NCBI GenBank assembly: GCA_023420415.1
Contig: JAEZWF010000025.1
Location: forward strand, 29,349 to 93,348
DNA length: 64,000 nucleotides
Origin: Actinomycetes bacterium
GTDB taxonomy: Bacteria > Actinomycetota > Actinomycetes > Actinomycetales > Dermatophilaceae
Direction of reading: 5' to 3'
The notes beneath the pieces were generated by a model that was not told where the DNA came from, did no database searches, and saw only the letters and a list, made by a program, of their open reading frames with translations. Each line of letters opens with the position of its first letter. The first letter of the stretch is position 1. The translations under genes and the position numbers were made by a program. Shown here piece by piece: positions 37,602-46,629 of the stretch.

Positions 37602-38341
37602 CACAGTCCCTTCGGCTTGACGAGCATCTCGAGCACCCGGCCGATCCAGTCGACGAGCAGGGCCAGCAGCGCGACCAGCAGCGCACCGCTGACCAGAATC
37701 TTGAAGCGGAACAGGGTGATACCGGTCTGGATCAGCGCACCGAGTCCACCGGCGTCGATGAAGGTGGCGAAACTGGCGGTGCCGACCACCAGCACCAGCG
37801 CGGTCCGCACCCCGGTCATGATGACCGGTACCGCCATCGGCAATTCGATCCTGGTCAGTACGCCGGTGGCGGACATCCCCATCCCGCGGCCGGCCTCGAT
37901 CAGGGTGCGGTCCACCGCCTGCAACCCGGTGATGGTGTTCCGCAGCACCGGGAGGAAGGCGTACACCGACAGCGCGAGGACGGCGGTCGGTACGCCGAAG
38001 CCGATCCAGATCGCCAACAGCACCAGCAGCCCGATGGCCGGTGCCGCCTGACCGGCATTGGCGACCGCCTCGACCAGCGGTGCCGCGCGACGCAGACCCG
38101 GACGGGTCAACGCGACGCCGATCGGGATCGCGGTGCAGACCACCACCACGGTGCAGATCACCGTGAGCACGATGTGTTCCCAGGTCAACCGGCCGACCGT
38201 GTCCCAGGCCAGCTGCCGGGCCTCGATGCTGTCCAGATCGGTGGTGAAGCGCCAGATCAGCCAACCGCCGAAGACGATCGCGACGAACACCGGCAGACCG
38301 AAGAGCAGACCGGCCTGTTCCCTGCCCAGACGGCGATTCAC
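37601..38341 (-). CDS. Osmoprotectant ABC permease (OpuCB/ProW-like)
   Basis: A 246-residue permease of the quaternary-amine uptake family with five or six helices. The loop IEAGRGMGMSATGVLTRIELP is the EAA motif contacting the ATPase. It starts at a GTG overlapping the ATPase stop (GTGA). It probably pairs with the first permease of the operon as a heterodimer. Confidence 0.92.
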   Translation of the reverse strand: MNRRLGREQAGLLFGLPVFVAIVFGGWLIWRFTTDLDSIEARQLAWDTVGRLTWEHIVLTVICTVVVVCTAIPIGVALTRPGLRRAAPLVEAVANAGQAAPAIGLLVLLAIWIGFGVPTAVLALSVYAFLPVLRNTITGLQAVDRTLIEAGRGMGMSATGVLTRIELPMAVPVIMTGVRTALVLVVGTASFATFIDAGGLGALIQTGITLFRFKILVSGALLVALLALLVDWIGRVLEMLVKPKGL

Positions 38342-39546
38342 GCGGACTCCTCCGCGGCTGCCTGCTCCGCGGACGCCGGCTCGGTTGCTGTCTGTTCGGC
38401 GGCCACCCGCTCGGTGGCCTCCTCGTCGATGGCCCGGATCCGGTCGGTGATCGCCTGGAAGGAGACCACACCGCGGTAGTCGTCACGGACCCCGGTGACG
38501 ATCGCGCCGCCGTGCCCGGTGGCCAGCATCGCGTCCAACGCATCGGCCAGGGTGGAACGGTGGTCGACCGTGGCGATGCGCGGCTCGGCGCGGTTACGGA
38601 TCACCTCACCCTTCAGTTGACGCGCCCACACCCAGTCGGTGGGCCGGTTACGGTCATCGAGCACGATCACCGCCTCATCCCCGGCGGCCGCGGCCCGGGA
38701 CTTCGCCTCGGTCACCGAGGAACCGACGGTGGCGGTCGTGGGATGGCTCAGCTCGATCTCGGAGACCCGTTGCAGGCTGAGCTGTTTCAGGGTGGAGCCG
38801 CTGCCGACGAAGTCGGCCACGTAGTCGCTGGCCGGTGCGCCGAGCAGCACCTCCGGCTTGTCGTACTGGGCGATGTGCGCGCCCTGGGAGAGCAGCAGGA
38901 TCCGGTCCCCCAGTTTGACGGCCTCATCGATGTCGTGGGTGACGCAGACGATCGTCTTCTGCAACTCCTCCTGGATGCTCATCAACTCGTCCTGGAGGCG
39001 CTGCCGAGTGATCGGGTCCACCGCGCCGAAGGGCTCGTCCATCAGCACCACCGGCGGGTCGGCCGCGAGCCCACGGGCCACCCCGACCCGCTGCTGCTGA
39101 CCGCCGGAGAGCTCACGGGGATAGCGACTCCGATAGACCGACGGGTCCAGTCCGACCATGTCGAGCAGTTCATCGACACGCTTGGTGGTGCGGCCGGAAT
39201 CCCACTTCAACAGACCCGGGACCAGAGCCACGTTCTGCGCCACGGTGAGATGCGGGAACAGGCTGCCGCCCTGGATGACGTAACCGATCTGGCGGCGCAG
39301 TTCGTCCGGGTTGCTCCGCGTGATGTCCTGGCCGTTGATCGTGATGGTGCCCGAGGTGGGCTCGATCAACCGGTTGATCATCTTCAGTGAGGTCGTCTTG
39401 CCACACCCGGAGGGCCCGATGAACATCACGATCTCACCGGCGGGAATCGTCAGTGACAGTCCGTCGACCGCCGGGCGTTCCTGACCCGGGTAGCGCTTCG
39501 TGACCTCGGACAGTTCGATCTCGACACCAGCATGGTCGCTGCTCAT
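38338..39546 (-). CDS. Osmoprotectant ABC ATPase with CBS domain (OpuCA/ProV-like)
   Basis: A 402-residue ATPase: Walker A GPSGCGKTT, Q-loop YVIQGGSLFPHL, signature LSGGQQQR, Walker B VVLMDEPFGAVD. After residue ~240 comes a CBS-like region (VIRNRAEPRIATV; ALDAMLATGHGGAIVTG), which in OpuA/OpuC proteins senses ionic strength or nucleotides. The last ~30 residues are acidic and Ala/Glu-rich. Together with two permeases and the lipoprotein it forms a complete importer for compatible solutes. Confidence 0.93.
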   Translation of the reverse strand: MSSDHAGVEIELSEVTKRYPGQERPAVDGLSLTIPAGEIVMFIGPSGCGKTTSLKMINRLIEPTSGTITINGQDITRSNPDELRRQIGYVIQGGSLFPHLTVAQNVALVPGLLKWDSGRTTKRVDELLDMVGLDPSVYRSRYPRELSGGQQQRVGVARGLAADPPVVLMDEPFGAVDPITRQRLQDELMSIQEELQKTIVCVTHDIDEAVKLGDRILLLSQGAHIAQYDKPEVLLGAPASDYVADFVGSGSTLKQLSLQRVSEIELSHPTTATVGSSVTEAKSRAAAAGDEAVIVLDDRNRPTDWVWARQLKGEVIRNRAEPRIATVDHRSTLADALDAMLATGHGGAIVTGVRDDYRGVVSFQAITDRIRAIDEEATERVAAEQTATEPASAEQAAAEESA

Positions 39547-40184
39547 ACGCGGATTCCCTTCGAGGTGGTGAGTCGCCCGATCAGCTTCAGCAGCCAGTCG
39601 AGCAGCAGGGCCAGCACGACCACCCCGAGGGTGCCGACCAGTGCGTAGTTGAGGGCGTTCTTGCCGCCGATCTGGGTGAGGCCGGTGAAGATGTAGGCAC
39701 CCAGCCCGGGGCCGAGGGCGAAGGCGGCGATCGCCGCCACGCCCATCGACATCTGGGTGGAGACCCGCAACCCGGCCATGATCACCGGCCAGGCGAGCGG
39801 CAGGCGTACTCGCCAGAACGTCGTCAGCGGGTTCATCCCCATGCCCCGGGCCGACTCGATCAGCCTGCGGTCCACGCCCGCCAGCCCGACGATGGCGTTC
39901 CGCAGGATCGGCAGCACCGCATAGAAGGCGACCGCGATCACCGCCGGCAGCGCACCGATGCCGACCAGCGGCAGCAGCAGCCCGAGCAGGGCGAAGGACG
40001 GGATGGTCAGGCCGGCCGCGGAGATGGCATTCGCCAGCGATTCCCACCGCGGACGTCCGACGACGAGAACCGCCAACAGGATCGCGATGATCGTCGCCAG
40101 CACCATCGACTGAACGACCAGACTGACGTGTTGATAGGAGCGGAAAGCGATGTCGGCCCATCGATCCGCGATGAAATCGAGCAC
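39543..40184 (-). CDS. Osmoprotectant ABC permease (OpuCD/ProW-like)
   Basis: About 213 residues with the QAT-family permease layout and the EAA loop LIESARGMGMNPLTTFWRVRLP. I start it at a GTG (VLDFIADRW), the usual beginning of this subunit; a TTG 36 bp upstream gives a 225-residue version. The stop overlaps the ATPase ATG by 4 bp. It is the first gene of the osmoprotectant operon; the 215 bp upstream to ctaB holds no further gene that I can see. Confidence 0.9.
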   Translation of the reverse strand: MLDFIADRWADIAFRSYQHVSLVVQSMVLATIIAILLAVLVVGRPRWESLANAISAAGLTIPSFALLGLLLPLVGIGALPAVIAVAFYAVLPILRNAIVGLAGVDRRLIESARGMGMNPLTTFWRVRLPLAWPVIMAGLRVSTQMSMGVAAIAAFALGPGLGAYIFTGLTQIGGKNALNYALVGTLGVVVLALLLDWLLKLIGRLTTSKGIRV

Positions 40185-40399
40185 GTGGGGGTACGCCTCT
40201 CGGTCGACAGATTCGACCAAGAGGTTAGCGACTTGGTAGTTGAATGGCCAATTACCCCATCATCGGTCGGGCCACGCACCGCCATCCATCGAACCCTCGG
40301 CGTACCCGTCGATTGCTGCAGGAATGGACCTTTGCACACACGATTCGATGGATCGCGATGTGGCGCGAGGGGTGATGGCGCGCTGGCGCGAGCCGGGAA

Positions 40400-41359
40400 C
40401 TAGTGGAAGATCAGCGGGTCGATCGCGGCGGCGAGGAAGATCAGCGCCAGGTAGCTGTTCGACCAGTGGAAGAGCCGCATGGGCTTCAGCGCGGCGTCCA
40501 GGGCGCCGGCGTTGGCGCGGCGCAGCAGGCCGATGGCCTCGATCAGGAAGACCGCACCGCCGAGGATGGCGACGGCCGGGTAGAGCCAGCCGGTGTCGGC
40601 GATCGGCCAGAGCGAGATGGAGGTCGCGACCATCAGGATGGAATAGATCAGGATCCGCTTGGCGACCCGCGGCGCGGACATCACCACCGGCAGCATCGGC
40701 ACCTCGGCCGCGGCGTAGTCGGCGCGGTAGCGGAAGGCCAGCGCCCAGGTGTGCGGCGGGGTCCAGAAGAAGACGATCGCGAACAGCACGAACGGCGCCA
40801 GCGCGACCGAGTTGGTCACCGCGGTCCAGCCGATCAGCGGCGGGAAGCAACCGGCGATCCCGCCCCAGACGATGTTCTGCGACATCGACCGCTTCAGCCA
40901 CATCGTGTAGACGAGCACATAGAACGCGTTCGCCACCAGCGCCAGCACCGCGGACAGCCAGTTCACGAAGAAGCCGAAGAGCAGCGTGGCCGCCACCCCC
41001 AGCACGATGCCGAAGATGGTGCCGGCGCGCGGCGACACCTGATGCCGGGGCATCGGGCGGCGGCGGGTGCGGCGCATCTTCTCGTCGATGTCGCGGTCCA
41101 GCACACAGTTGAAGGTGTTCGCACTGGCCGCGGCCAGGCCGCCGGCGATCAGCGTCCAGAAGACCAGCGCCAGGTGCGGTACGCCGCGGGCGGCCAGGAA
41201 CATCGCGGGCGCGGTGGTGACCAGCAGCAACTCGACGATCCGGGGCTTGGTCAGCGCGACATAGGCCTTGACCACGTCCCGCCAGGTGGCCGCCGGGACC
41301 GAACCACTCTCAACCGAACCAGCCGTGGAGACGACCGGGTGGGCATCGGTGTGGGTCAC
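40400..41359 (-). CDS. ctaB: Protohaem IX farnesyltransferase (haem O synthase)
   Basis: A 319-residue UbiA-family prenyltransferase with about nine helices. The two Asp-rich motifs are NTFNCVLDRDIDEKMRRT near residue 90 and the later loop region with YRADYAAAEVPM. It makes haem O for CtaA. The GTG at 41359 is preceded by AAGAAGG at five bases; a far longer open frame in the same register is antisense to tkt. It is divergent from tkt across a 285 bp gap, as in other actinobacteria. Confidence 0.95.
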   Translation of the reverse strand: MTHTDAHPVVSTAGSVESGSVPAATWRDVVKAYVALTKPRIVELLLVTTAPAMFLAARGVPHLALVFWTLIAGGLAAASANTFNCVLDRDIDEKMRRTRRRPMPRHQVSPRAGTIFGIVLGVAATLLFGFFVNWLSAVLALVANAFYVLVYTMWLKRSMSQNIVWGGIAGCFPPLIGWTAVTNSVALAPFVLFAIVFFWTPPHTWALAFRYRADYAAAEVPMLPVVMSAPRVAKRILIYSILMVATSISLWPIADTGWLYPAVAILGGAVFLIEAIGLLRRANAGALDAALKPMRLFHWSNSYLALIFLAAAIDPLIFH

Positions 41360-41644
41360 TGAACCTTCTTCTGGTCGGTGGAGGCGGCCGGGGTACGCCC
41401 GCGGGGTCCCATGCAGTCTACGACCATCGGGCAGCGGGTAGAAACCGACGTGGGCCGAAGAGACCGCGACTTGAATCACACCGACACCGACGGCGTCCGC
41501 AGGGGCTGCTGCCATGCCTTCGGAACCACGCAGTAGGGTCGGTTGTGACCGTTCCGTGACGTGCGCCGTGCCATCATGTGGCGGCCGGCCTGCGGACACC
41601 ACTGCCCTGCTGGTGCTGAACCAACGCGTGAAAGGACCCCCTCC

Positions 41645-43858
41645 GTGACAGACGCCTCCCACCTTCCCGAAGGCTGGACCGAACTCGACTCCCGAGCGGT
41701 CGACACCGCTCGGGTACTCGCCGCGGACGCGGTGCAGAAGGTCGGCAACGGTCACCCGGGAACCGCGATGAGCCTCGCCCCCGCGGCGTACCTGCTGTTC
41801 CAGAAGAAGATGCGGCACAACCCCGCCGACACCCATTGGCCGGGCCGCGACCGGTTCGTGCTGTCCGCCGGTCACTCCTCGCTGACCCTCTACACCCAGC
41901 TCTACCTGGGCGGTTTCGGGCTGGAACTGGATGACCTGAAAGCCTTGCGCACCTGGGGTTCGGAGACCCCGGGCCACCCCGAGTACGGTCACACCGACGG
42001 TGTGGAGACCACCACCGGGCCGCTCGGCACCGGTGTCGGCAACGCCGTCGGGATGGCGATGGCGGCGCGCCGCGCGCGCGGCATGTTCGACCCGGACGCC
42101 GCGCCCGGTGAGTCGATCTTCGACCACCAGATCTACTGCCTGGCCTCCGACGGCGACATGCAGGAGGGCGTCTCCTCCGAGGCGTCCTCGCTGGCCGGCA
42201 CCCAGCGGCTCGGCAACCTCACGCTGATCTGGGACGACAACCGGATCTCCATCGAGGACGACACCAACATCGCCTTCACCGAGGACGTCGCCGAGCGCTA
42301 CCGGGCGTACGGCTGGCACGTGCAGACCGTGGAGTGGGTACGCGACCGCGACGAGCAGAACGCCCCCGACGGCGGCGGCGCCTACGTCGAGGATCTGAAG
42401 GCGCTCGACGCGGCGCTCGACGAGGCCCGCAAGGTCACCGACCGGCCCTCGTTCATCCAGCTGCGCACGATCATCGCCTGGCCGGCGCCGAAGCTGCAGG
42501 GCACCGGCAAGTCGCACGGCTCCGCCCTCGGCGAGGAGGAGGTCGCCGCCACCAAGAAGATCCTCGGCTTCGACCCGGAGCAGACCTTCGAGGTCGCCGA
42601 CGAGGTGATCGAGCACTCCCGCAAGGGCCTGGGTGAGCGCGGCAAGCAGGAGCAGGCCGAGTGGACCGAGAAGTTCGACGCCTGGAAGGCCGCCAACCCC
42701 GAGCGCGCCGAGCTGTTCGACCGGCTGGAGACCCGCTCCCTGCCCGCGGGCTGGGATGCCGATCTGCCGGTCTTCGAGGCCGATGAGAAGGGCAAGGCCA
42801 CCCGCGCCGCCTCCGGTGACTTCCTCACCGCGGCCGCCAAGACGCTGCCCGAGCTGTGGGGCGGGTCGGCCGACCTGGCCGGTTCGAACAACACCACGCC
42901 GAAGGACCAGCCCAGCTTCCTGCCGGCGGACCGGCAGACCGAGATGTTCTCCGGCAACGAATACGGCCGGGTGATGCACTTCGGCATCCGCGAGCACGCC
43001 ATGGGCGCGATCATGAACGGCATCACCCAGCACGGGCGGACCCGCGTCTACGGCGGCACCTTCCTGGTGTTCTCCGACTACATGCGCCCGCCGGTCCGGC
43101 TGGCGGCGCTGATGGGTCTGCCGGTCACCTTCGTCTGGACCCACGACTCGGTGGGCCTGGGTGAGGACGGTCCGACCCACCAGCCGGTCGAGCAGCTGGC
43201 CGCGCTGCGTTCGATCCCCGGCCTGGACATCGTCCGGCCGGCCGACTCGAACGAGACGGTCGCCGCCTGGAAGGCCATCCTGGCGCACACCGATCGGCCC
43301 GCCGGCCTGATCCTGACCCGGCAGAACGTGCCCACCTTCCCCCGCGACACCGACGGCTTCGCCGGTCTCGACGGGGTCGCGAAGGGCGGTTACGTGCTGA
43401 AGGAGTTCGGGGACGCCGACGCCGATCAGCGCGTGGTGCTGATCGCGACCGGCTCCGAGGTGCAGTACGCCCTCACCGCGGCCGAGCAGCTGGCCGGCGA
43501 AGGGATCGCCGCCCGGGTCGTCTCGATGCCCTGTCGCGAATGGTTCGACGAGCAGGACGACGACTACCGCAACTCGGTGATCCCGGCCGATGTGAAGGCC
43601 CGGGTCTCGGTCGAGGCCGCGGTGTCGATGTCCTGGCAGGACCTGATCGGCGACAACGGCCGCGCGGTCAGCCTGGAGCACTACGGCGCCTCCGCCTCCG
43701 GCAGCGAGCTCTTCGAGAGGCTCGGTTTCACCGCGGAGCACGTGGTCGAAGCCGCCAAGGAGAGCCTGGCCGCGGTCAAGAACCCCGGGGATGCACTCCC
43801 CCGCCGGGCGCACGGCCGGGTCCGCACCGCGGACATCGCCACCGCCCAGCAGCACTGA
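41645..43858 (+). CDS. tkt: Transketolase
   Basis: A 737-residue thiamine-diphosphate enzyme of the non-oxidative pentose-phosphate pathway. GNGHPGTAMSLAPAAY, GHSSLTLYTQLY, the thiamine-diphosphate motif ASDGDMQEGVSSE with NRISI, and GIREHAMGA in the pyrimidine domain are all clear. The GTG start has AAAGGAC nine bases upstream. It opens the operon tkt-tal-zwf-opcA-pgl, an order typical for actinobacteria. Confidence 0.97.
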   Translation: MTDASHLPEGWTELDSRAVDTARVLAADAVQKVGNGHPGTAMSLAPAAYLLFQKKMRHNPADTHWPGRDRFVLSAGHSSLTLYTQLYLGGFGLELDDLKALRTWGSETPGHPEYGHTDGVETTTGPLGTGVGNAVGMAMAARRARGMFDPDAAPGESIFDHQIYCLASDGDMQEGVSSEASSLAGTQRLGNLTLIWDDNRISIEDDTNIAFTEDVAERYRAYGWHVQTVEWVRDRDEQNAPDGGGAYVEDLKALDAALDEARKVTDRPSFIQLRTIIAWPAPKLQGTGKSHGSALGEEEVAATKKILGFDPEQTFEVADEVIEHSRKGLGERGKQEQAEWTEKFDAWKAANPERAELFDRLETRSLPAGWDADLPVFEADEKGKATRAASGDFLTAAAKTLPELWGGSADLAGSNNTTPKDQPSFLPADRQTEMFSGNEYGRVMHFGIREHAMGAIMNGITQHGRTRVYGGTFLVFSDYMRPPVRLAALMGLPVTFVWTHDSVGLGEDGPTHQPVEQLAALRSIPGLDIVRPADSNETVAAWKAILAHTDRPAGLILTRQNVPTFPRDTDGFAGLDGVAKGGYVLKEFGDADADQRVVLIATGSEVQYALTAAEQLAGEGIAARVVSMPCREWFDEQDDDYRNSVIPADVKARVSVEAAVSMSWQDLIGDNGRAVSLEHYGASASGSELFERLGFTAEHVVEAAKESLAAVKNPGDALPRRAHGRVRTADIATAQQH

Positions 43859-43889
43859 AAATCCCTGATCTCCAAAGAGGAGCAGCCAC

Positions 43890-44999
43890 ATGTCTGATCG
43901 ACTGAAGAAGCTTTCCGACGCCGGCGTATCGATCTGGCTCGACGACCTGTCCCGGGAGCGGATCGCCACCGGCGATCTCGCCAAGCTGGTCACCGAGTCC
44001 TCGGTCGTCGGTGTCACCACGAACCCGACCATCTTCGCCACCGCACTGTCGAACGGCGAGGCGTACGAGGCGCAGCTGCAGATCCTGCGGGACCGCGGCA
44101 CCGGCGTGGACGAGGCCATCCAGGCCCTGACCACCGACGATGTCCGCGCCGCCTGCGATGTGCTCTCGGCCACCAACCGGGCCACCGACAAGGTCGACGG
44201 CCGGGTGTCCATCGAGGTCGAGCCGGGCCTGGCCCGCGACACCGCCGGCACCATCGCCCAGGCCAAGCAGCTGGCCGAGGTCGTCGGCCGGGACAACGTG
44301 CTGATCAAGATCCCCGCCACCGAGGAGGGGCTGCCGGCGATCACCGCGACGATCGCCGAGGGGATCTCGGTCAACGTCACCCTGATCTTCTCCCTGGAGC
44401 GCTACCAGGGTGTGATGGATGCCTATCTGGCCGGCCTGGAGCAGGCCGCCGAGCAGGGCCGGGACCTGTCCCGGCTGCACTCGGTCGCGTCCTTCTTCGT
44501 CTCCCGGGTGGACTCCGAGGTGGACAAGCGGCTCGACGCCATCGGCACCGAGCAGGCCACCCAACTGAAGGGCAAGGCGGCGGTCGCCAACGCCCGGCTC
44601 GCCTACGAGCTCTACCAGCAGGTCTTCGAATCCGGCGAGCGCTTCGCCGCGCTGAAGGCCAAGGGGGCCACCGTGCAGCGGCCGCTGTGGGCCTCCACCG
44701 GTGTCAAGGATCCGGCGTACCCGGACACCCTCTATGTCGCCGAGCTGATCGCCCCGGGCACCGTGAACACGATGCCGGAGAAGACCATGCAGGCCTTCGC
44801 CGACCACGGTGAGGTGACCGCCGATGCGATCACCCCGAACCTCGATGACGCGCGCCAGACGATGGCCGCGCTCGAGCAGGTCGGTATCGACCTGGACGAT
44901 GTGGTCAGGGTGCTCGAGGACGAGGGCGTGGAGAAGTTCGACAAGTCCTGGGCCGAACTGGTGGAGACCGTCACCGATCAGCTGAAGCAGAGCAGCTGA
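43890..44999 (+). CDS. tal: Transaldolase (long actinobacterial type)
   Basis: A 369-residue TIM-barrel aldolase. The Schiff-base Lys is in NVLIKIPATEEG near residue 140; TTNPTIFATAL and SVNVTLIFSLERY are family segments. It exchanges dihydroxyacetone units between sugar phosphates. It follows tkt after 31 bp with GAGGAG before the ATG. Confidence 0.97.
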   Translation: MSDRLKKLSDAGVSIWLDDLSRERIATGDLAKLVTESSVVGVTTNPTIFATALSNGEAYEAQLQILRDRGTGVDEAIQALTTDDVRAACDVLSATNRATDKVDGRVSIEVEPGLARDTAGTIAQAKQLAEVVGRDNVLIKIPATEEGLPAITATIAEGISVNVTLIFSLERYQGVMDAYLAGLEQAAEQGRDLSRLHSVASFFVSRVDSEVDKRLDAIGTEQATQLKGKAAVANARLAYELYQQVFESGERFAALKAKGATVQRPLWASTGVKDPAYPDTLYVAELIAPGTVNTMPEKTMQAFADHGEVTADAITPNLDDARQTMAALEQVGIDLDDVVRVLEDEGVEKFDKSWAELVETVTDQLKQSS

Positions 45000-45044
45000 G
45001 GCGTACGGCCAGAAACCGTTCCAGGCAACGAAAAGGAGCACAGC

Positions 45045-46616
45045 GTGGCTGACGCGACAGCGCAGGCCCCGATCAACCTGGCGCGCACGCTGGGGAAGTC
45101 CAACCCGCTTCGCGACGCGCAGGATCGCCGGTTGCCGCAGATCGCCGGACCCTGCGTCCTGGTGATCTTCGGCGTCACCGGCGACCTGTCGCGGAAGAAG
45201 CTGATGCCGGCGGTCTACGACCTCGCGAACCGGGGGCTGCTGCCGCCCGGTTTCGGGCTGGTCGGCTTCGCCCGCCGGGACTGGGAGAACCAGGACTTCG
45301 AGAAGATCGTGCACGACTCGGTCAAGCAGTACGCCCGGACCCCCTTCCGCGAGGAGGTCTGGCAGCAGCTGGTCGAGGGGATCCGTTTCGTTCCGGGTGA
45401 ACTGACCGACGACAACGCGTTCATCACGCTGAAGAACACGATCGCCGAACTGGATCAGGTCCGCGGCACCGGCGGCAACCACGCCTTCTATCTGTCGCTG
45501 CCGCCCGGCCTGTTCGACACGGTGGTCGGCAAGCTGCGCAAGTTCGGGCTGGCCGAGTCGACCAGCGGTTCCTGGTCCCGGGTGGTGATCGAGAAGCCGT
45601 TCGGCCACGATCTGGAGTCGGCGCGGGAGCTGGAGCGGACGGTCTCCTCGGTCTTCCCGCCCTCCTCGGTCTTCCGGATCGATCACTACCTGGGCAAGGA
45701 AACCGTGCAGAACATGCTGGCGCTGCGGTTCGCCAACCAGCTGTTCGAACCGGTCTGGAACAACAACTACATCGACCACGTGCAGATCACGATGGCCGAG
45801 GACATCGGCATCGGCGGCCGGGCCGGTTACTACGACGGCATCGGCGCGGCGCGCGATGTGATCCAGAACCACCTGCTGCAGCTGCTCGCGCTGACCGCGA
45901 TGGAGGAGCCCAACTCCTTCGACGCGGCCCAGCTGCGGGTGGAGAAGCAGAAGGTGCTGGCCGCCACCCGGCCGCCGGCGGATCTGGCCGCGCACACCGC
46001 GCGGGGCCGGTACGCCGCCGGCTGGCAGGGCGGTGAGAAGGTCCGCGGTTACATCCAGGAGGAGGGCATCGACCCGAAGTCCACCACCGAGACCTTCGCC
46101 GCGATCCGGGTCGACATCGACAACCGCCGCTGGGCCGGGGTGCCGTTCTATCTGCGCACCGGCAAGCGGCTCCCCCGCCGGGTCACCGAGGTCGCCCTCG
46201 GTTTCAAGCGGGCCCCGCACCTGCCGTTCACCGACACCGACACCGAGGAGCTCGGCAACAACGCCCTGGTGATGCGGATCCAGCCCGACGAGGGTGTGAC
46301 CCTGCAGTTCGGCGCGAAGGTGCCGGGCACCCAGATGGAGATCCGGCAGGTGAACATGGACTTCGCCTACGGCGGGTCGTTCACCGAGAACAGCCCGGAG
46401 GCGTACGAGCGGTTGATCCTGGACGTGCTGCTGGGTGAGCCGCCGCTCTTCCCGCAGCGCGAGGAGGTCGAGCTGTCCTGGATGATCCTCGATCCGATCC
46501 TGGACTACTGGGCCAGTCTCGGTACGCCCCCGGAGGACTACGAGGCCGGCACCTGGGGCCCGGAGAGTGCCCGCGAGATGCTCGCCCGCGACGGCCGCGC
46601 CTGGCGCCGGCCCTGA
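45045..46616 (+). CDS. zwf: Glucose-6-phosphate 1-dehydrogenase
   Basis: A 523-residue enzyme with the NADP-binding VIFGVTGDLSRKKLMPAVY and the catalytic RIDHYLGKETVQN segment. It begins the oxidative pentose-phosphate branch and in actinobacteria depends on OpcA, encoded immediately downstream (13 bp). The start is a GTG with AAGGAG upstream. Confidence 0.97.
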   Translation: MADATAQAPINLARTLGKSNPLRDAQDRRLPQIAGPCVLVIFGVTGDLSRKKLMPAVYDLANRGLLPPGFGLVGFARRDWENQDFEKIVHDSVKQYARTPFREEVWQQLVEGIRFVPGELTDDNAFITLKNTIAELDQVRGTGGNHAFYLSLPPGLFDTVVGKLRKFGLAESTSGSWSRVVIEKPFGHDLESARELERTVSSVFPPSSVFRIDHYLGKETVQNMLALRFANQLFEPVWNNNYIDHVQITMAEDIGIGGRAGYYDGIGAARDVIQNHLLQLLALTAMEEPNSFDAAQLRVEKQKVLAATRPPADLAAHTARGRYAAGWQGGEKVRGYIQEEGIDPKSTTETFAAIRVDIDNRRWAGVPFYLRTGKRLPRRVTEVALGFKRAPHLPFTDTDTEELGNNALVMRIQPDEGVTLQFGAKVPGTQMEIRQVNMDFAYGGSFTENSPEAYERLILDVLLGEPPLFPQREEVELSWMILDPILDYWASLGTPPEDYEAGTWGPESAREMLARDGRAWRRP

Positions 46617-46629
46617 TCGGAGAGACACC

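Noticed and set aside
40400..44380. 1326-residue open frame on the minus strand running from ctaB across tkt
   Set aside because: Only its C-terminal ~319 residues are CtaB. The rest is antisense to tkt with biased, low-complexity composition and ignores the clear GTG start with its ribosome-binding site.
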